DNA of 24,188 nt from Prevotella sp. UBA1378. GTDB lineage: Bacteria > Bacteroidota > Bacteroidia > Bacteroidales > Bacteroidaceae. Below the pieces are notes generated by a model. That model ran no database searches, was not told the origin of the DNA, and saw only the letters and a program-made list of their open reading frames with translations. The translations under genes and the position numbers were made by a program. Location of the stretch: contig DBRC01000073.1 of assembly GCA_002305505.1 (NCBI GenBank), forward strand, positions 1 to 24,188. Direction: 5' to 3'. Shown here piece by piece: positions 1 through 6,766 of the stretch (position 1 is its first letter; each line of letters starts with the position of its first letter).

Positions 1-64
1 AATCAAAATAGGGGTATATCCTCCGCCTTGCAACGGCCGTGCCTCCGCAGCACAAGGGGGCACC

Positions 65-197
65 GCCGTCCGGATTAACGTGACATCCTTATCCCGGACT
101 CAGGTAAAAAAACTGCAAAGTTCAGAACCCCTGCCGCCCTACGAAGGTAATTGTAATACGCCGGTTCGGGATAAGAAACCTGCGCTAATCCGGCGGC
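65..197. repeat. Inverted pair of repeat units downstream of pyk
   Basis: Two units of about 40 nt lie in opposite orientation at 65-104 and 159-197. The outer parts pair as GCCG(T)CCGGATTA with TAATCCGGCGGC. The inner parts pair as CTTATCCCGGACT with GGTTCGGGATAAG, allowing G-U pairs. An internal loop of about 10 nt lies between these stems and about 54 nt lie in the terminal loop. The right-hand unit, extended to 156-204, is repeated near the window end at 24138-24186 with 46 of 49 identical bases. It starts about 31 nt past the pyk stop. No T-run follows the outer stem, so a simple terminator is not shown. I do not recognise the repeat family. Confidence 0.7.
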
Positions 198-235
198 ATA
201 AGGGAAAGCGGCCCGGATGTTTTTATACCAAGAGC

Positions 236-1675
236 CTACACCTCGGGCAGATGGAAACGGTAGGTTTTGTCGAACACCTCGCGCACGGTATTGATTTCAA
301 GGAACTTCGTACCGCCTCCCGTACCAATGTTCCCGCTGAGGTAAGCAATATTATCATCCAGGTCGAGATAGCCTTTCTGGCGCAACATGCGAACGGCAGC
401 CATGAACAATTCTTCGTTGTCGATATGCCCTTTCTGATAAACAGGAATCACACCGTAACTAAGGTTCAACAAACGCTGCAACTTATCATTATAACAGATG
501 GCAAGCACCGGGTTGGGGCCGCGGAAAGCAGCCAGGTTACGGGCCGTTATGCCTGTCGTAGAATCAGTGATGATGCCCTTTACGCCCATTTTCTCAGTCG
601 CTTCGATAGCACTGTGCGCCATGAACTCGCGAACATCGCAATTAGCACTCAACGGCACTTCTATATCGTTCTCACGGAACTTGTCTTTTTCGGCCTGCTC
701 GGCTATCTGCGCCATTGTCTCCACAGCCTCTACCGGATATTTCCCCGAGGCCGTCTCGCCCGAAAGCATCAAAGCGTCCGTGCGGTAATAAATGGCATTG
801 GCAATATCGGTCACCTCCGCACGGGTTGGGCGCGGATTGTTTATCATCGTATGCAGCATTTGCGTAGCTACGATTACCGGCTTCTTAGCCTGTACACACT
901 TGCGGATGATGCTGCGCTGGATACCGGGGATGCGCTCAATGGGCACCTCGATACCAAGGTCGCCGCGGGCAATCATGATGCCGTAAGAGGCCTCTATTAT
1001 TTCGTCGATGTTGTCGAGCCCTTCTTGGTTCTCTATCTTCGAGATGATTTTTATATCGCTATTGTTGGCATCCAGTATGGCTTGTACGGCCTGCACGTCG
1101 GCTGCCGAGCGCACAAACGAATGGGCGATGAAATCGATGTCTTCATCAATGGCAAGCATAATGTTGCGGCGGTCACGGTCGGTAAGCGACGGCAAATCGA
1201 TATGCACCCCCGGCACGTTGACACTCTTGTTCGCCCCGAGCACGGCATCGTTGGTTGCCTGGGCGATGACGGCCGGCCCGTTGATGCCTATTACCACCAT
1301 GTCCAAGATACCGTCATCGAAAAGGATATGGTCGCCCTCATGCACATCTTGTGCGAAATTGGGATACGACAGATTGATGATGTCATGCTCCGTATCCATT
1401 TCCGGGCGCCCGAAAATCTTGACTACATCACCCGCCTTATATTGAATAGGCTCCTTACAGCCAGTGGTACGTATCTCTGGCCCCTTGGTATCAATGAGGA
1501 TGCCGATGTGGTGGGATACTTGACGCGTGTTCCTGATAATTTCCCTGATCCCGTCCGGTGAGGCATGCGCCGTGTTCATGCGGATAACATTCATGCCCGC
1601 ATTGAACAGCTGCTGGATGAACTCAACGGAACAGCGGCGGTCGCTGACGGATGCTACAATCTTTGTTTGTTTCAT
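236..1675 (-). CDS. pyk: Pyruvate kinase
   Basis: Cytoplasmic glycolytic enzyme converting phosphoenolpyruvate and ADP to pyruvate and ATP. The 479 residues match the usual bacterial length. Visible motifs are the substrate-binding DTKGPEIRT at residues 62-70, KIENQEG at 213-219 with the catalytic lysine, MIARGDLG at 234-241 for metal and phosphate binding, and PTRAE at 283-287. The C-terminal regulatory-type domain fills about residues 340-479. The start is the ATG at 1673-1675, giving MKQTKIVAS, where the family fold begins. The gene is monocistronic, divergent from hup, with a TAnnTTTG box upstream. The strand opposite carries a long shadow frame that I do not consider a gene. Confidence 0.97.
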   Translation of the reverse strand: MKQTKIVASVSDRRCSVEFIQQLFNAGMNVIRMNTAHASPDGIREIIRNTRQVSHHIGILIDTKGPEIRTTGCKEPIQYKAGDVVKIFGRPEMDTEHDIINLSYPNFAQDVHEGDHILFDDGILDMVVIGINGPAVIAQATNDAVLGANKSVNVPGVHIDLPSLTDRDRRNIMLAIDEDIDFIAHSFVRSAADVQAVQAILDANNSDIKIISKIENQEGLDNIDEIIEASYGIMIARGDLGIEVPIERIPGIQRSIIRKCVQAKKPVIVATQMLHTMINNPRPTRAEVTDIANAIYYRTDALMLSGETASGKYPVEAVETMAQIAEQAEKDKFRENDIEVPLSANCDVREFMAHSAIEATEKMGVKGIITDSTTGITARNLAAFRGPNPVLAICYNDKLQRLLNLSYGVIPVYQKGHIDNEELFMAAVRMLRQKGYLDLDDNIAYLSGNIGTGGGTKFLEINTVREVFDKTYRFHLPEV

Positions 1676-1697
1676 GCTTTTACGTTCTTAACGTCCG

Positions 1698-1728
1698 CAA
1701 AGTTACAAACATTTTATGAAAGGAAAAA
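1698..1728 (-). promoter_or_regulatory. pyk promoter, -7 box TAACTTTG
   Basis: Reading the minus strand, TAACTTTG (1698-1705) fits the Bacteroidetes -7 consensus TAnnTTTG. The -33 region is only a T-rich TTTT (1725-1728, 19-nt spacing), so that half is weak. The -7 box ends about 22 nt before the pyk ATG. Confidence 0.6.
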
Positions 1729-1939
1729 GGATTATCCGGGAAAAGTGTTTACCCTGCCTGCTTTTATCCGGGCTCATCATATTACCCCGCACGGAACATT
1801 TCCTTACATATTACAAAAAACATGACACCCTGCCTCCAGGCGCCATATATTAAAATAATGTATAATCACACAAACACATGGTTTTTCTACCAGCAAAAAG
1901 AAAGGAATGCGCTTTTTTTTGCAAAAAAGTCGAAATAAA

Positions 1940-1971
1940 TTTCCGTTTAACGCTGAAAATCAGTATATTTG
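1940..1971 (+). promoter_or_regulatory. hup promoter (TTTC-N20-TATATTTG)
   Basis: TATATTTG at 1964-1971 matches the Bacteroidetes -7 box TAnnTTTG. TTTC at 1940-1943 is one base off the -33 TTTG with a 20-nt spacer. The bases after the -7 box, CACTCCGAAA, are identical to those after the fabD -7 box. The predicted untranslated leader is about 50 nt. Confidence 0.65.
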
Positions 1972-2027
1972 CACTCCGAAATACATCAAGCGTATAAAAT
2001 ATTATAACAATAAACATATAAAAAGAA

Positions 2028-2303
2028 ATGACTAAAGCAGATATTATCAACAAGATAGTGGCTGACACCGGGATAGCCAAGAAGGACGTTTCTGCCACTG
2101 TTGAAGCATTTATGGAGGAAATCAGACAAAGTCTGGCAACCAACAAGGACAATGTGTACCTGCGTGGTTTCGGCAGTTTTATCGTAAAGCACCGTGCGCA
2201 AAAAACTGCCCGCAACATCTCCAAGAATACTACACTTGTAATCGACGCGCACGACTATCCGGCATTCAAGCCGGCCAAAAGCTTCATTGCGAAGATGAAA
2301 TAA
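2028..2303 (+). CDS. HU-family DNA-binding protein
   Basis: A 91-residue histone-like protein that would bend and compact DNA as a dimer in the nucleoid. The family hallmarks are visible: the amphipathic N-terminal helices, GFGSF at residues 47-51, the basic beta arm with ARN at 61-63, and the C-terminal PAFKPAKSF at 78-86. Length is typical for HU and IHF subunits. The start ATG at 2028 gives MTKADIINKI, as in other HU proteins. It has its own promoter and is followed after 34 nt by the tiny basic protein gene, then rng, so the three may be cotranscribed. It could equally be labelled a generic HU/IHF paralogue, because these genomes carry several. Confidence 0.93.
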   Translation: MTKADIINKIVADTGIAKKDVSATVEAFMEEIRQSLATNKDNVYLRGFGSFIVKHRAQKTARNISKNTTLVIDAHDYPAFKPAKSFIAKMK

Positions 2304-2337
2304 TGTAATAAACATATAAATCAAAAATTTAACGATT

Positions 2338-2427
2338 ATGCCAAACGGAAAAAAGAAAAAGGGCCACAAGATGGCTACTCACAAGCGCAAAAAAAGACTG
2401 AGAAAGAATCGCCATAAGAGCAAGTAA
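2338..2427 (+). CDS. Tiny basic ribosomal protein, bS22/mS38 (AURKAIP1/COX24)-like
   Basis: A 29-residue frame starting MPNGKKKKGHKM, almost entirely lysine, arginine and histidine, with the core THKRKKRLRKNRHKSK at residues 14-29. This is the pattern of the mS38/AURKAIP1/COX24 C-terminal motif found in very short bacterial ribosomal proteins such as mycobacterial bS22, which sit near the decoding region of the small subunit. The assignment rests on the motif as I remember it, not on a search. It lies 34 nt after hup and 126 nt before rng on the same strand, an RNA and translation setting. No Shine-Dalgarno sequence is present. Confidence 0.8.
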   Translation: MPNGKKKKGHKMATHKRKKRLRKNRHKSK

Positions 2428-2553
2428 AGCTCTGTGATGTCCGATTCTTCGGAAAAATGAAAGGAGTGTGTCAAGGATGTCCCTTCAGGATTGTTTGGCG
2501 CACCCTTTCCATTATTGAAAATCCGATGAAAGAGAGAACCTAACGAATCAAAA
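2428..2553 (+). promoter_or_regulatory. Structured leader before rng
   Basis: This gap of 126 nt contains a hairpin of 13 pairs with one bulged A: 2459-2472 pairs with 2497-2509, including two G-U pairs. Inside its loop a small AAGG/CCTT hairpin forms (2473-2476 with 2482-2485). No T-run follows, so it is not a standard terminator. No TAnnTTTG box is visible in the gap, which favours readthrough from hup. A 28-codon frame (2457-2543, MKGVCQGCPF...) also fits in the leader. Whether it is translated is unknown. Confidence 0.5.
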
Positions 2554-4128
2554 ATGACAAGCGAAGTTATCATTGACGTCCAGCCGAAGGAAATCTCGAT
2601 TGCCCTACTGGAAGACAAGAGTCTGGTGGAATACCAGAACGAAAACCGGTCGGTATCATTCTCCGTAGGCAACATTTATGTGGCAAAAGTGAAAAAACTG
2701 ATGCCCGGACTGAATGCGTGTTTCGTGGATGTGGGGTTCGAACGTGATGCATTCTTGCATTATCTGGACTTAGGGTCACAATTTAATTCTTACGAAAAGT
2801 ATCTGAAACAGGTACAGAGCGACAGAAAGAAACTATTCCCCATCACCAAGGCCACACGCCTGCCCGACCTGAAGAAAGACGGCAGCGTGCAGACATCGTT
2901 GAAAGTTGGACAAGAGGTGATGGTGCAAATCGTAAAGGAACCCATCTCCACGAAAGGGCCGCGGCTGACATGCGAACTGAGTTTCGCCGGGCGGTTTATC
3001 GTGCTGATTCCTTTCAACGATAAGGTTTCGGTTTCATCTAAAATCAAGAAGGGCGAGGAGCGGGCCCGGCTGAAACAGCTCTTGCAGAGCATTAAGCCTA
3101 AAAACTTCGGAATCATTGTCCGCACATCGGCCGAAGGCAAACGGGTGGCCGAATTGGACGCGGAGCTGAAACTTCTGCTGAAGCGCTGGGAGGACGCCAT
3201 CACAAGAGTACAGAAGACAACAGCACGGCCGCAACTGGTTTTCGAAGAAACAGGGAGGGCCGTAGCTTTGCTGCGCGATTTGTTCAACCCGACATACGAC
3301 GGGATTTATATCAACGACGCTGATATCTATCAACAAGTAAAAGACTATGTGGAACTGATTGCCCCTGAAAAGGCCGGCATCGTAAAGCAGTATACAGGGC
3401 AGGTACCCATCTTTGATAATTTCAACGTCACGAAACAGATTAAATCCGGCTTCGGGAAAACGGTGAACTATAGGCATGGCGCCTATCTTATCATCGAACA
3501 TACCGAGGCATTGCACGTGGTGGACGTAAACAGCGGCAACCGGACCCGATCGGAAAACGGCCAAGAGGCCAACGCACTGGAGGTGAACTTGGGCGCGGCA
3601 GATGAACTGGCACGCCAACTGCGACTGAGGGACATGGGAGGAATCATCGTGGTAGACTTCATCGACATGAACCTGGCAGAAGACCGGCAGATGCTCTACG
3701 AGCGCATGTGCAAAAACATGCAGAAAGACAGAGCAAGGCATAACATCCTGCCGCTGAGCAAGTTTGGGCTGATGCAAATCACGCGTCAGCGGGTACGCCC
3801 GGCAATGGATGTAAACGTAGAAGAGACCTGTCCCACCTGCTTCGGCAAGGGAAAGATTAAATCGTCAATCCTGTTCACAGACCAACTGGAGAGCAAGATA
3901 GACCGACTGGTAAACAAGATCGGCATCAAGCGCATCAACCTGCACGTACATCCCTACGTTGCTGCCTATATCAACCAGGGCATCGTATCCCTGAAGCGGA
4001 AATGGCAGCTGAAATACGGATTCGGAGTGAACGTAATCCCCTCGCAGAAACTGGCTTTCTTACAATACGAATTCTACGGTAAGAAAGGTGAGTATCTCGA
4101 CATGCAAGAGGAGATTGAAACAAAATAA
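2554..4128 (+). CDS. rng: Ribonuclease G/E family endoribonuclease
   Basis: Single-strand-specific endoribonuclease that cuts AU-rich RNA from 5'-monophosphate ends and takes part in rRNA maturation and mRNA decay. The 524 residues match RNase G size, without the long RNase E degradosome tail. An S1 domain covers about residues 35-130 and carries an inserted lysine-rich stretch at about 76-112. The catalytic metal ligands are visible as VVDVNSG (D324) and VVDFIDM (D368). The zinc-link CPTC is at 426-429, followed by the small dimerisation domain. The ATG at 2554 opens the conserved MTSEVIIDVQPKE. It follows hup and the small ribosomal protein gene and ends in a strong terminator. Confidence 0.95.
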   Translation: MTSEVIIDVQPKEISIALLEDKSLVEYQNENRSVSFSVGNIYVAKVKKLMPGLNACFVDVGFERDAFLHYLDLGSQFNSYEKYLKQVQSDRKKLFPITKATRLPDLKKDGSVQTSLKVGQEVMVQIVKEPISTKGPRLTCELSFAGRFIVLIPFNDKVSVSSKIKKGEERARLKQLLQSIKPKNFGIIVRTSAEGKRVAELDAELKLLLKRWEDAITRVQKTTARPQLVFEETGRAVALLRDLFNPTYDGIYINDADIYQQVKDYVELIAPEKAGIVKQYTGQVPIFDNFNVTKQIKSGFGKTVNYRHGAYLIIEHTEALHVVDVNSGNRTRSENGQEANALEVNLGAADELARQLRLRDMGGIIVVDFIDMNLAEDRQMLYERMCKNMQKDRARHNILPLSKFGLMQITRQRVRPAMDVNVEETCPTCFGKGKIKSSILFTDQLESKIDRLVNKIGIKRINLHVHPYVAAYINQGIVSLKRKWQLKYGFGVNVIPSQKLAFLQYEFYGKKGEYLDMQEEIETK

Positions 4129-4130
4129 AA

Positions 4131-4165
4131 ATGTGGGGGCACGAAAAATGTCCCCATATTTTTTG
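4131..4165 (+). terminator. Rho-independent terminator after rng
   Basis: An 11-bp stem (4131-4141 with 4149-4159, including G-U pairs) closes a 7-nt loop and runs into six T at 4159-4164. It begins 3 nt after the rng stop. The end of the T-run overlaps the -33 box of the next gene. Confidence 0.9.
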
Positions 4166-4192
4166 TCATCTCAATTATTTTTATTTATTTTG
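4162..4192 (+). promoter_or_regulatory. Promoter of the glycosyltransferase gene (TTTG-N19-TTATTTTG)
   Basis: TTTG at 4162-4165 and TTATTTTG at 4185-4192 are 19 nt apart. The -7 box has one mismatch to TAnnTTTG. The -33 box is built from the terminator T-run of rng, so the two signals are fused. Confidence 0.5.
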
Positions 4193-4221
4193 CAGGAATG
4201 TAAAGTAATGCAAAATCAACC

Positions 4222-5415
4222 ATGCTCATGGCAACACTCATTATATTGTTTTGGCTCTGCTTATTCATTGTGTTCTATACTTATCTGGGGTATGGAATTG
4301 TGTTATATCTTGCCGTACGCATCAAGCGCATAGCCCGGGGGGAAAGGAAAAGGCCGCCACTGCCCCCCGACGAAGACCTACCGGGCGTAACGCTCATGAT
4401 TTGCGCCTACAACGAGGAGGACGTGGTAGAGATGAAAATGGAAAACTGCGCACAACTGAATTACCCGAAAGACAAACTGACCGTAATGTGGGTAACCGAC
4501 GGAAGCAGCGACAGCACCAACGAACGGCTCGCCAACTATCCCGAGGCAAAAACCGTGTTCAGCCCGGAACGCAAAGGGAAAACAGCAGCCATGAACCATG
4601 GGTTCAAGGAAGTGGACACCGAATATACCATCATGACAGACGCCAACACCATGCTGAATACCAATGCCATACGGGAGATTATCGGCGAATTCCTGAACGA
4701 CCCCAACGTGGCATGCGTGGCGGGGGAGAAGCGCGTAATGGCACGGCACGACGGACAGGCCGTTGCCGAGGGAGAGGGGCTGTACTGGAAATACGAAAGC
4801 ACACTGAAACGGTGGGACAGCGAACTGCACTCGGCTATGGGCGCTGCCGGCGAGCTGTGTGCCATCCGCACGGCATTGTACAGGGAAATGCCCGAAGACA
4901 CGCTGCTCGACGATTTCATCCTGTCGATGCAGCTGGTTGCCGACGGGTACCGCATAGCCTACTCGCCCGCAGCCTACGCCATGGAATACGGCTCTGCCGA
5001 CATGAACGAGGAATCGAAACGAAAACGCCGCATCGCCGCCGGAGGCCTGCAAAGCATCCGCCGGCTGAGCAGACTGCTGCTGCCCTACCCCCATCCGCTA
5101 TCCTCCTTCCAGTACATCTCCCACCGTGTGTTGCGCTGGAGCATTACCCCGATAGCCCTCTTTGCATTGATACCTCTTAACGTGGCACTGGTATGGCTAA
5201 AAGCCGGAACTGTGTATACAGCCATCTGGTGGATGCATATTTTTTTCTATGCAGCGGCATTCTCCGGTTATCTGCTCGCCGGAAAAGGCAAGAGAAACAA
5301 ATACCTCTACGTGCCTTATTATTTCATTTTTATGAATGTCAACGTCTTCCGGGGATTCGCTTACCTGATAAGACACAAAAACAATGGGGCATGGGAGAAA
5401 GCAAGGCGAGGATAA
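4222..5415 (+). CDS. Membrane glycosyltransferase, family 2
   Basis: Probable processive or polyprenyl-type GT2 enzyme at the inner membrane; the sugar substrate cannot be read from sequence. An N-terminal membrane segment (about residues 5-32) precedes the GT-A domain. Motifs include LMICAYNEED at 58-67, VTDGSSD at 91-97, the metal-binding type MTDAN at 138-142, LLDDF at 228-232 as the likely catalytic acid region, and RRIAAGGLQSIRR at 269-281 where relatives have QxxRW. Two or three more hydrophobic segments follow (about 304-328, 333-353, 361-385). Length is 397. ATG 4222 or ATG 4228 could be the start. It is followed after 72 nt by a histidine kinase gene with its own -7 box, so common regulation is not shown. 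Confidence 0.9.
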   Translation: MLMATLIILFWLCLFIVFYTYLGYGIVLYLAVRIKRIARGERKRPPLPPDEDLPGVTLMICAYNEEDVVEMKMENCAQLNYPKDKLTVMWVTDGSSDSTNERLANYPEAKTVFSPERKGKTAAMNHGFKEVDTEYTIMTDANTMLNTNAIREIIGEFLNDPNVACVAGEKRVMARHDGQAVAEGEGLYWKYESTLKRWDSELHSAMGAAGELCAIRTALYREMPEDTLLDDFILSMQLVADGYRIAYSPAAYAMEYGSADMNEESKRKRRIAAGGLQSIRRLSRLLLPYPHPLSSFQYISHRVLRWSITPIALFALIPLNVALVWLKAGTVYTAIWWMHIFFYAAAFSGYLLAGKGKRNKYLYVPYYFIFMNVNVFRGFAYLIRHKNNGAWEKARRG

Positions 5416-5436
5416 AAAATGCACCATTTATACCTG

Positions 5437-5462
5437 TTTGTAATTTTTTTTATGTAACTTTG
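5437..5462 (+). promoter_or_regulatory. -7 box TAACTTTG before the hybrid kinase
   Basis: TAACTTTG at 5455-5462 is a perfect TAnnTTTG match 25 nt before the ATG. A TTTG at 5437-5440 is only 14 nt upstream, which is shorter than the usual spacing, so the -33 element is uncertain. Confidence 0.5.
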
Positions 5463-5487
5463 CAATCTACTTGTGGGTGACTAAATT

Positions 5488-6738
5488 ATGAATCAAGACG
5501 AACGTGAAATCCTGCTGCGGAAAATAACAGAAGCCAACAGAAAGCTGGAAGAGGTTAACAACGCGCTTGAACAAGCAAACAAAAAGCTGAAAGAGCACGA
5601 AGAGATGACCCAGAAAGCGGAAAAGGCAAGCCACATGAAATCGCTTTTTCTCGCTAACATGAGTCATGAAATACGCACGCCCCTCAACGCCATAGAAGGT
5701 TTCTCGCGCATCATGGCCGAGACCGACTCGCCGGAAGACCGGATGAAATACATGGAAATCATTGAAAGCAACAACAACCGCGTGCTGAGCCTCATCAATG
5801 AAATCCTCGATCTTTCGAGAGTAGAGGCAGGGGAAATATCCATCAAGAAATCAGATACAGACCTGAACCAGGTCTGCACAAGCATTAAACAGATCTTTAA
5901 ATTCAGATGCCCCGACGGCGTGAAACTGATTTGGAAGAAGCCAAACATGTCGGTCATCATGAAGACAGACAAGAACCGGCTGATACAAGTATTCTCCAAC
6001 CTGATAAGCAACGCCCTGAAACATACGAAAAACGGGAACATCACTTACGGGTACCGCATGATAAACGACGGTCTGAACATAGAGTTCTTCGTTTCAGACA
6101 ACGGGTCGGGCATCGCAGAAGAAAACCTGGAACATATCTTCAATGCCTACGTATCAAAGGATGCCGACCAGCAGAACGGATACGGACTGGGGCTGCCGCT
6201 AAGTAAAATCATCGTGGAAAGGCTGGGCGGGAAAATGTCGGTAAAGTCAATTCTGGACAAGGGCTCAACCTTTACTTTCGAACTACCGTTCGAAGGCACA
6301 ATCGGGGGGCAATCGAAAGGCTCGCAATTCGTCACCAACTCGCGCACAGTGCGCATCAGCACGAAATCCAATGCACAGGACATGAAACTGATACTTGTCG
6401 CCGAAGACGAGGACAGCAATTACGAACTGGTAAAGATCGTGCTCAGCAGGCGCTACCGGCTGCTACGCGCAACAAACGGCATAGAGGCCGTCACCATCAA
6501 CGAAGAAGAGCATCCCGACCTGATACTGATGGACATCCGCATGCCGGACATGAACGGGCTCGATGCCACGCGCATCATCAAGGAGGTGAACCACGACGTG
6601 CCGATTGTTGCCCTGAGTGCTTATGCTTTCGACGAGAACATCAAAGAGGCCAAAGAGGCCGGATGCGACGAGTTTCTTGCCAAGCCGTTCCGCGTGGAAG
6701 ACCTGATCGACATTGTCTCCAAATACGTTAAAGACTAA
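5488..6738 (+). CDS. Cytoplasmic hybrid histidine kinase (HisKA-HATPase-receiver)
   Basis: A 416-residue sensor kinase without membrane segments or a recognisable sensor domain. An N-terminal coiled coil (about residues 5-48) leads into the HisKA H-box ANMSHEIRTPLNAIE with H60. The ATPase domain shows the N-box N174, SDNGSG at 203-208 and GYGLGL at 231-236. A linker leads to a receiver domain (about 299-416) with acidic residues E306-D309, phosphoacceptor D349 in LMDIRMPD, S377 and K399. Input is probably through a partner protein contacting the coiled coil. The next gene starts 28 nt downstream, so they may be one transcript. No DNA-binding output domain is present, hence phosphotransfer to another regulator is likely. 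Confidence 0.93.
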   Translation: MNQDEREILLRKITEANRKLEEVNNALEQANKKLKEHEEMTQKAEKASHMKSLFLANMSHEIRTPLNAIEGFSRIMAETDSPEDRMKYMEIIESNNNRVLSLINEILDLSRVEAGEISIKKSDTDLNQVCTSIKQIFKFRCPDGVKLIWKKPNMSVIMKTDKNRLIQVFSNLISNALKHTKNGNITYGYRMINDGLNIEFFVSDNGSGIAEENLEHIFNAYVSKDADQQNGYGLGLPLSKIIVERLGGKMSVKSILDKGSTFTFELPFEGTIGGQSKGSQFVTNSRTVRISTKSNAQDMKLILVAEDEDSNYELVKIVLSRRYRLLRATNGIEAVTINEEEHPDLILMDIRMPDMNGLDATRIIKEVNHDVPIVALSAYAFDENIKEAKEAGCDEFLAKPFRVEDLIDIVSKYVKD

Positions 6739-6766
6739 AGCAATAACGAAATACAGAATCAAACGC

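Larger units (their letters stand above)
1676..2027. other. Divergent pyk/hup intergenic region
   Basis: This 352-nt gap between two divergent genes is AT-rich and holds a leftward pyk promoter (about 1698-1728) and a rightward hup promoter (about 1940-1971). A 14-bp palindrome TTTTTTGCAAAAAA lies at 1915-1928 just upstream of the hup promoter. Nothing resembling a gene or a structured RNA is evident in 1730-1910. Confidence 0.6.

Noticed and set aside
80..1561. 493-codon open frame on the plus strand opposite pyk
   Set aside because: It runs antisense to a complete, motif-bearing pyruvate kinase and shows no recognisable domain; such long shadows arise from codon bias of the real gene.
1915..1928. 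TTTTTTGCAAAAAA palindrome as a terminator or operator
   Set aside because: It lies between divergent genes, so no transcript needs to end there, and a short A/T palindrome is too common to assign as an operator.
3034..3777. 247-codon minus-strand frame within rng
   Set aside because: Antisense to the catalytic core of RNase G; rng motifs are complete in the plus frame.
6713..6766. Upstream start for the EEP-fold protein
   Set aside because: Would overlap the kinase stop, and the added residues are not membrane-like; ATG 6767 leads directly into the first membrane segment.
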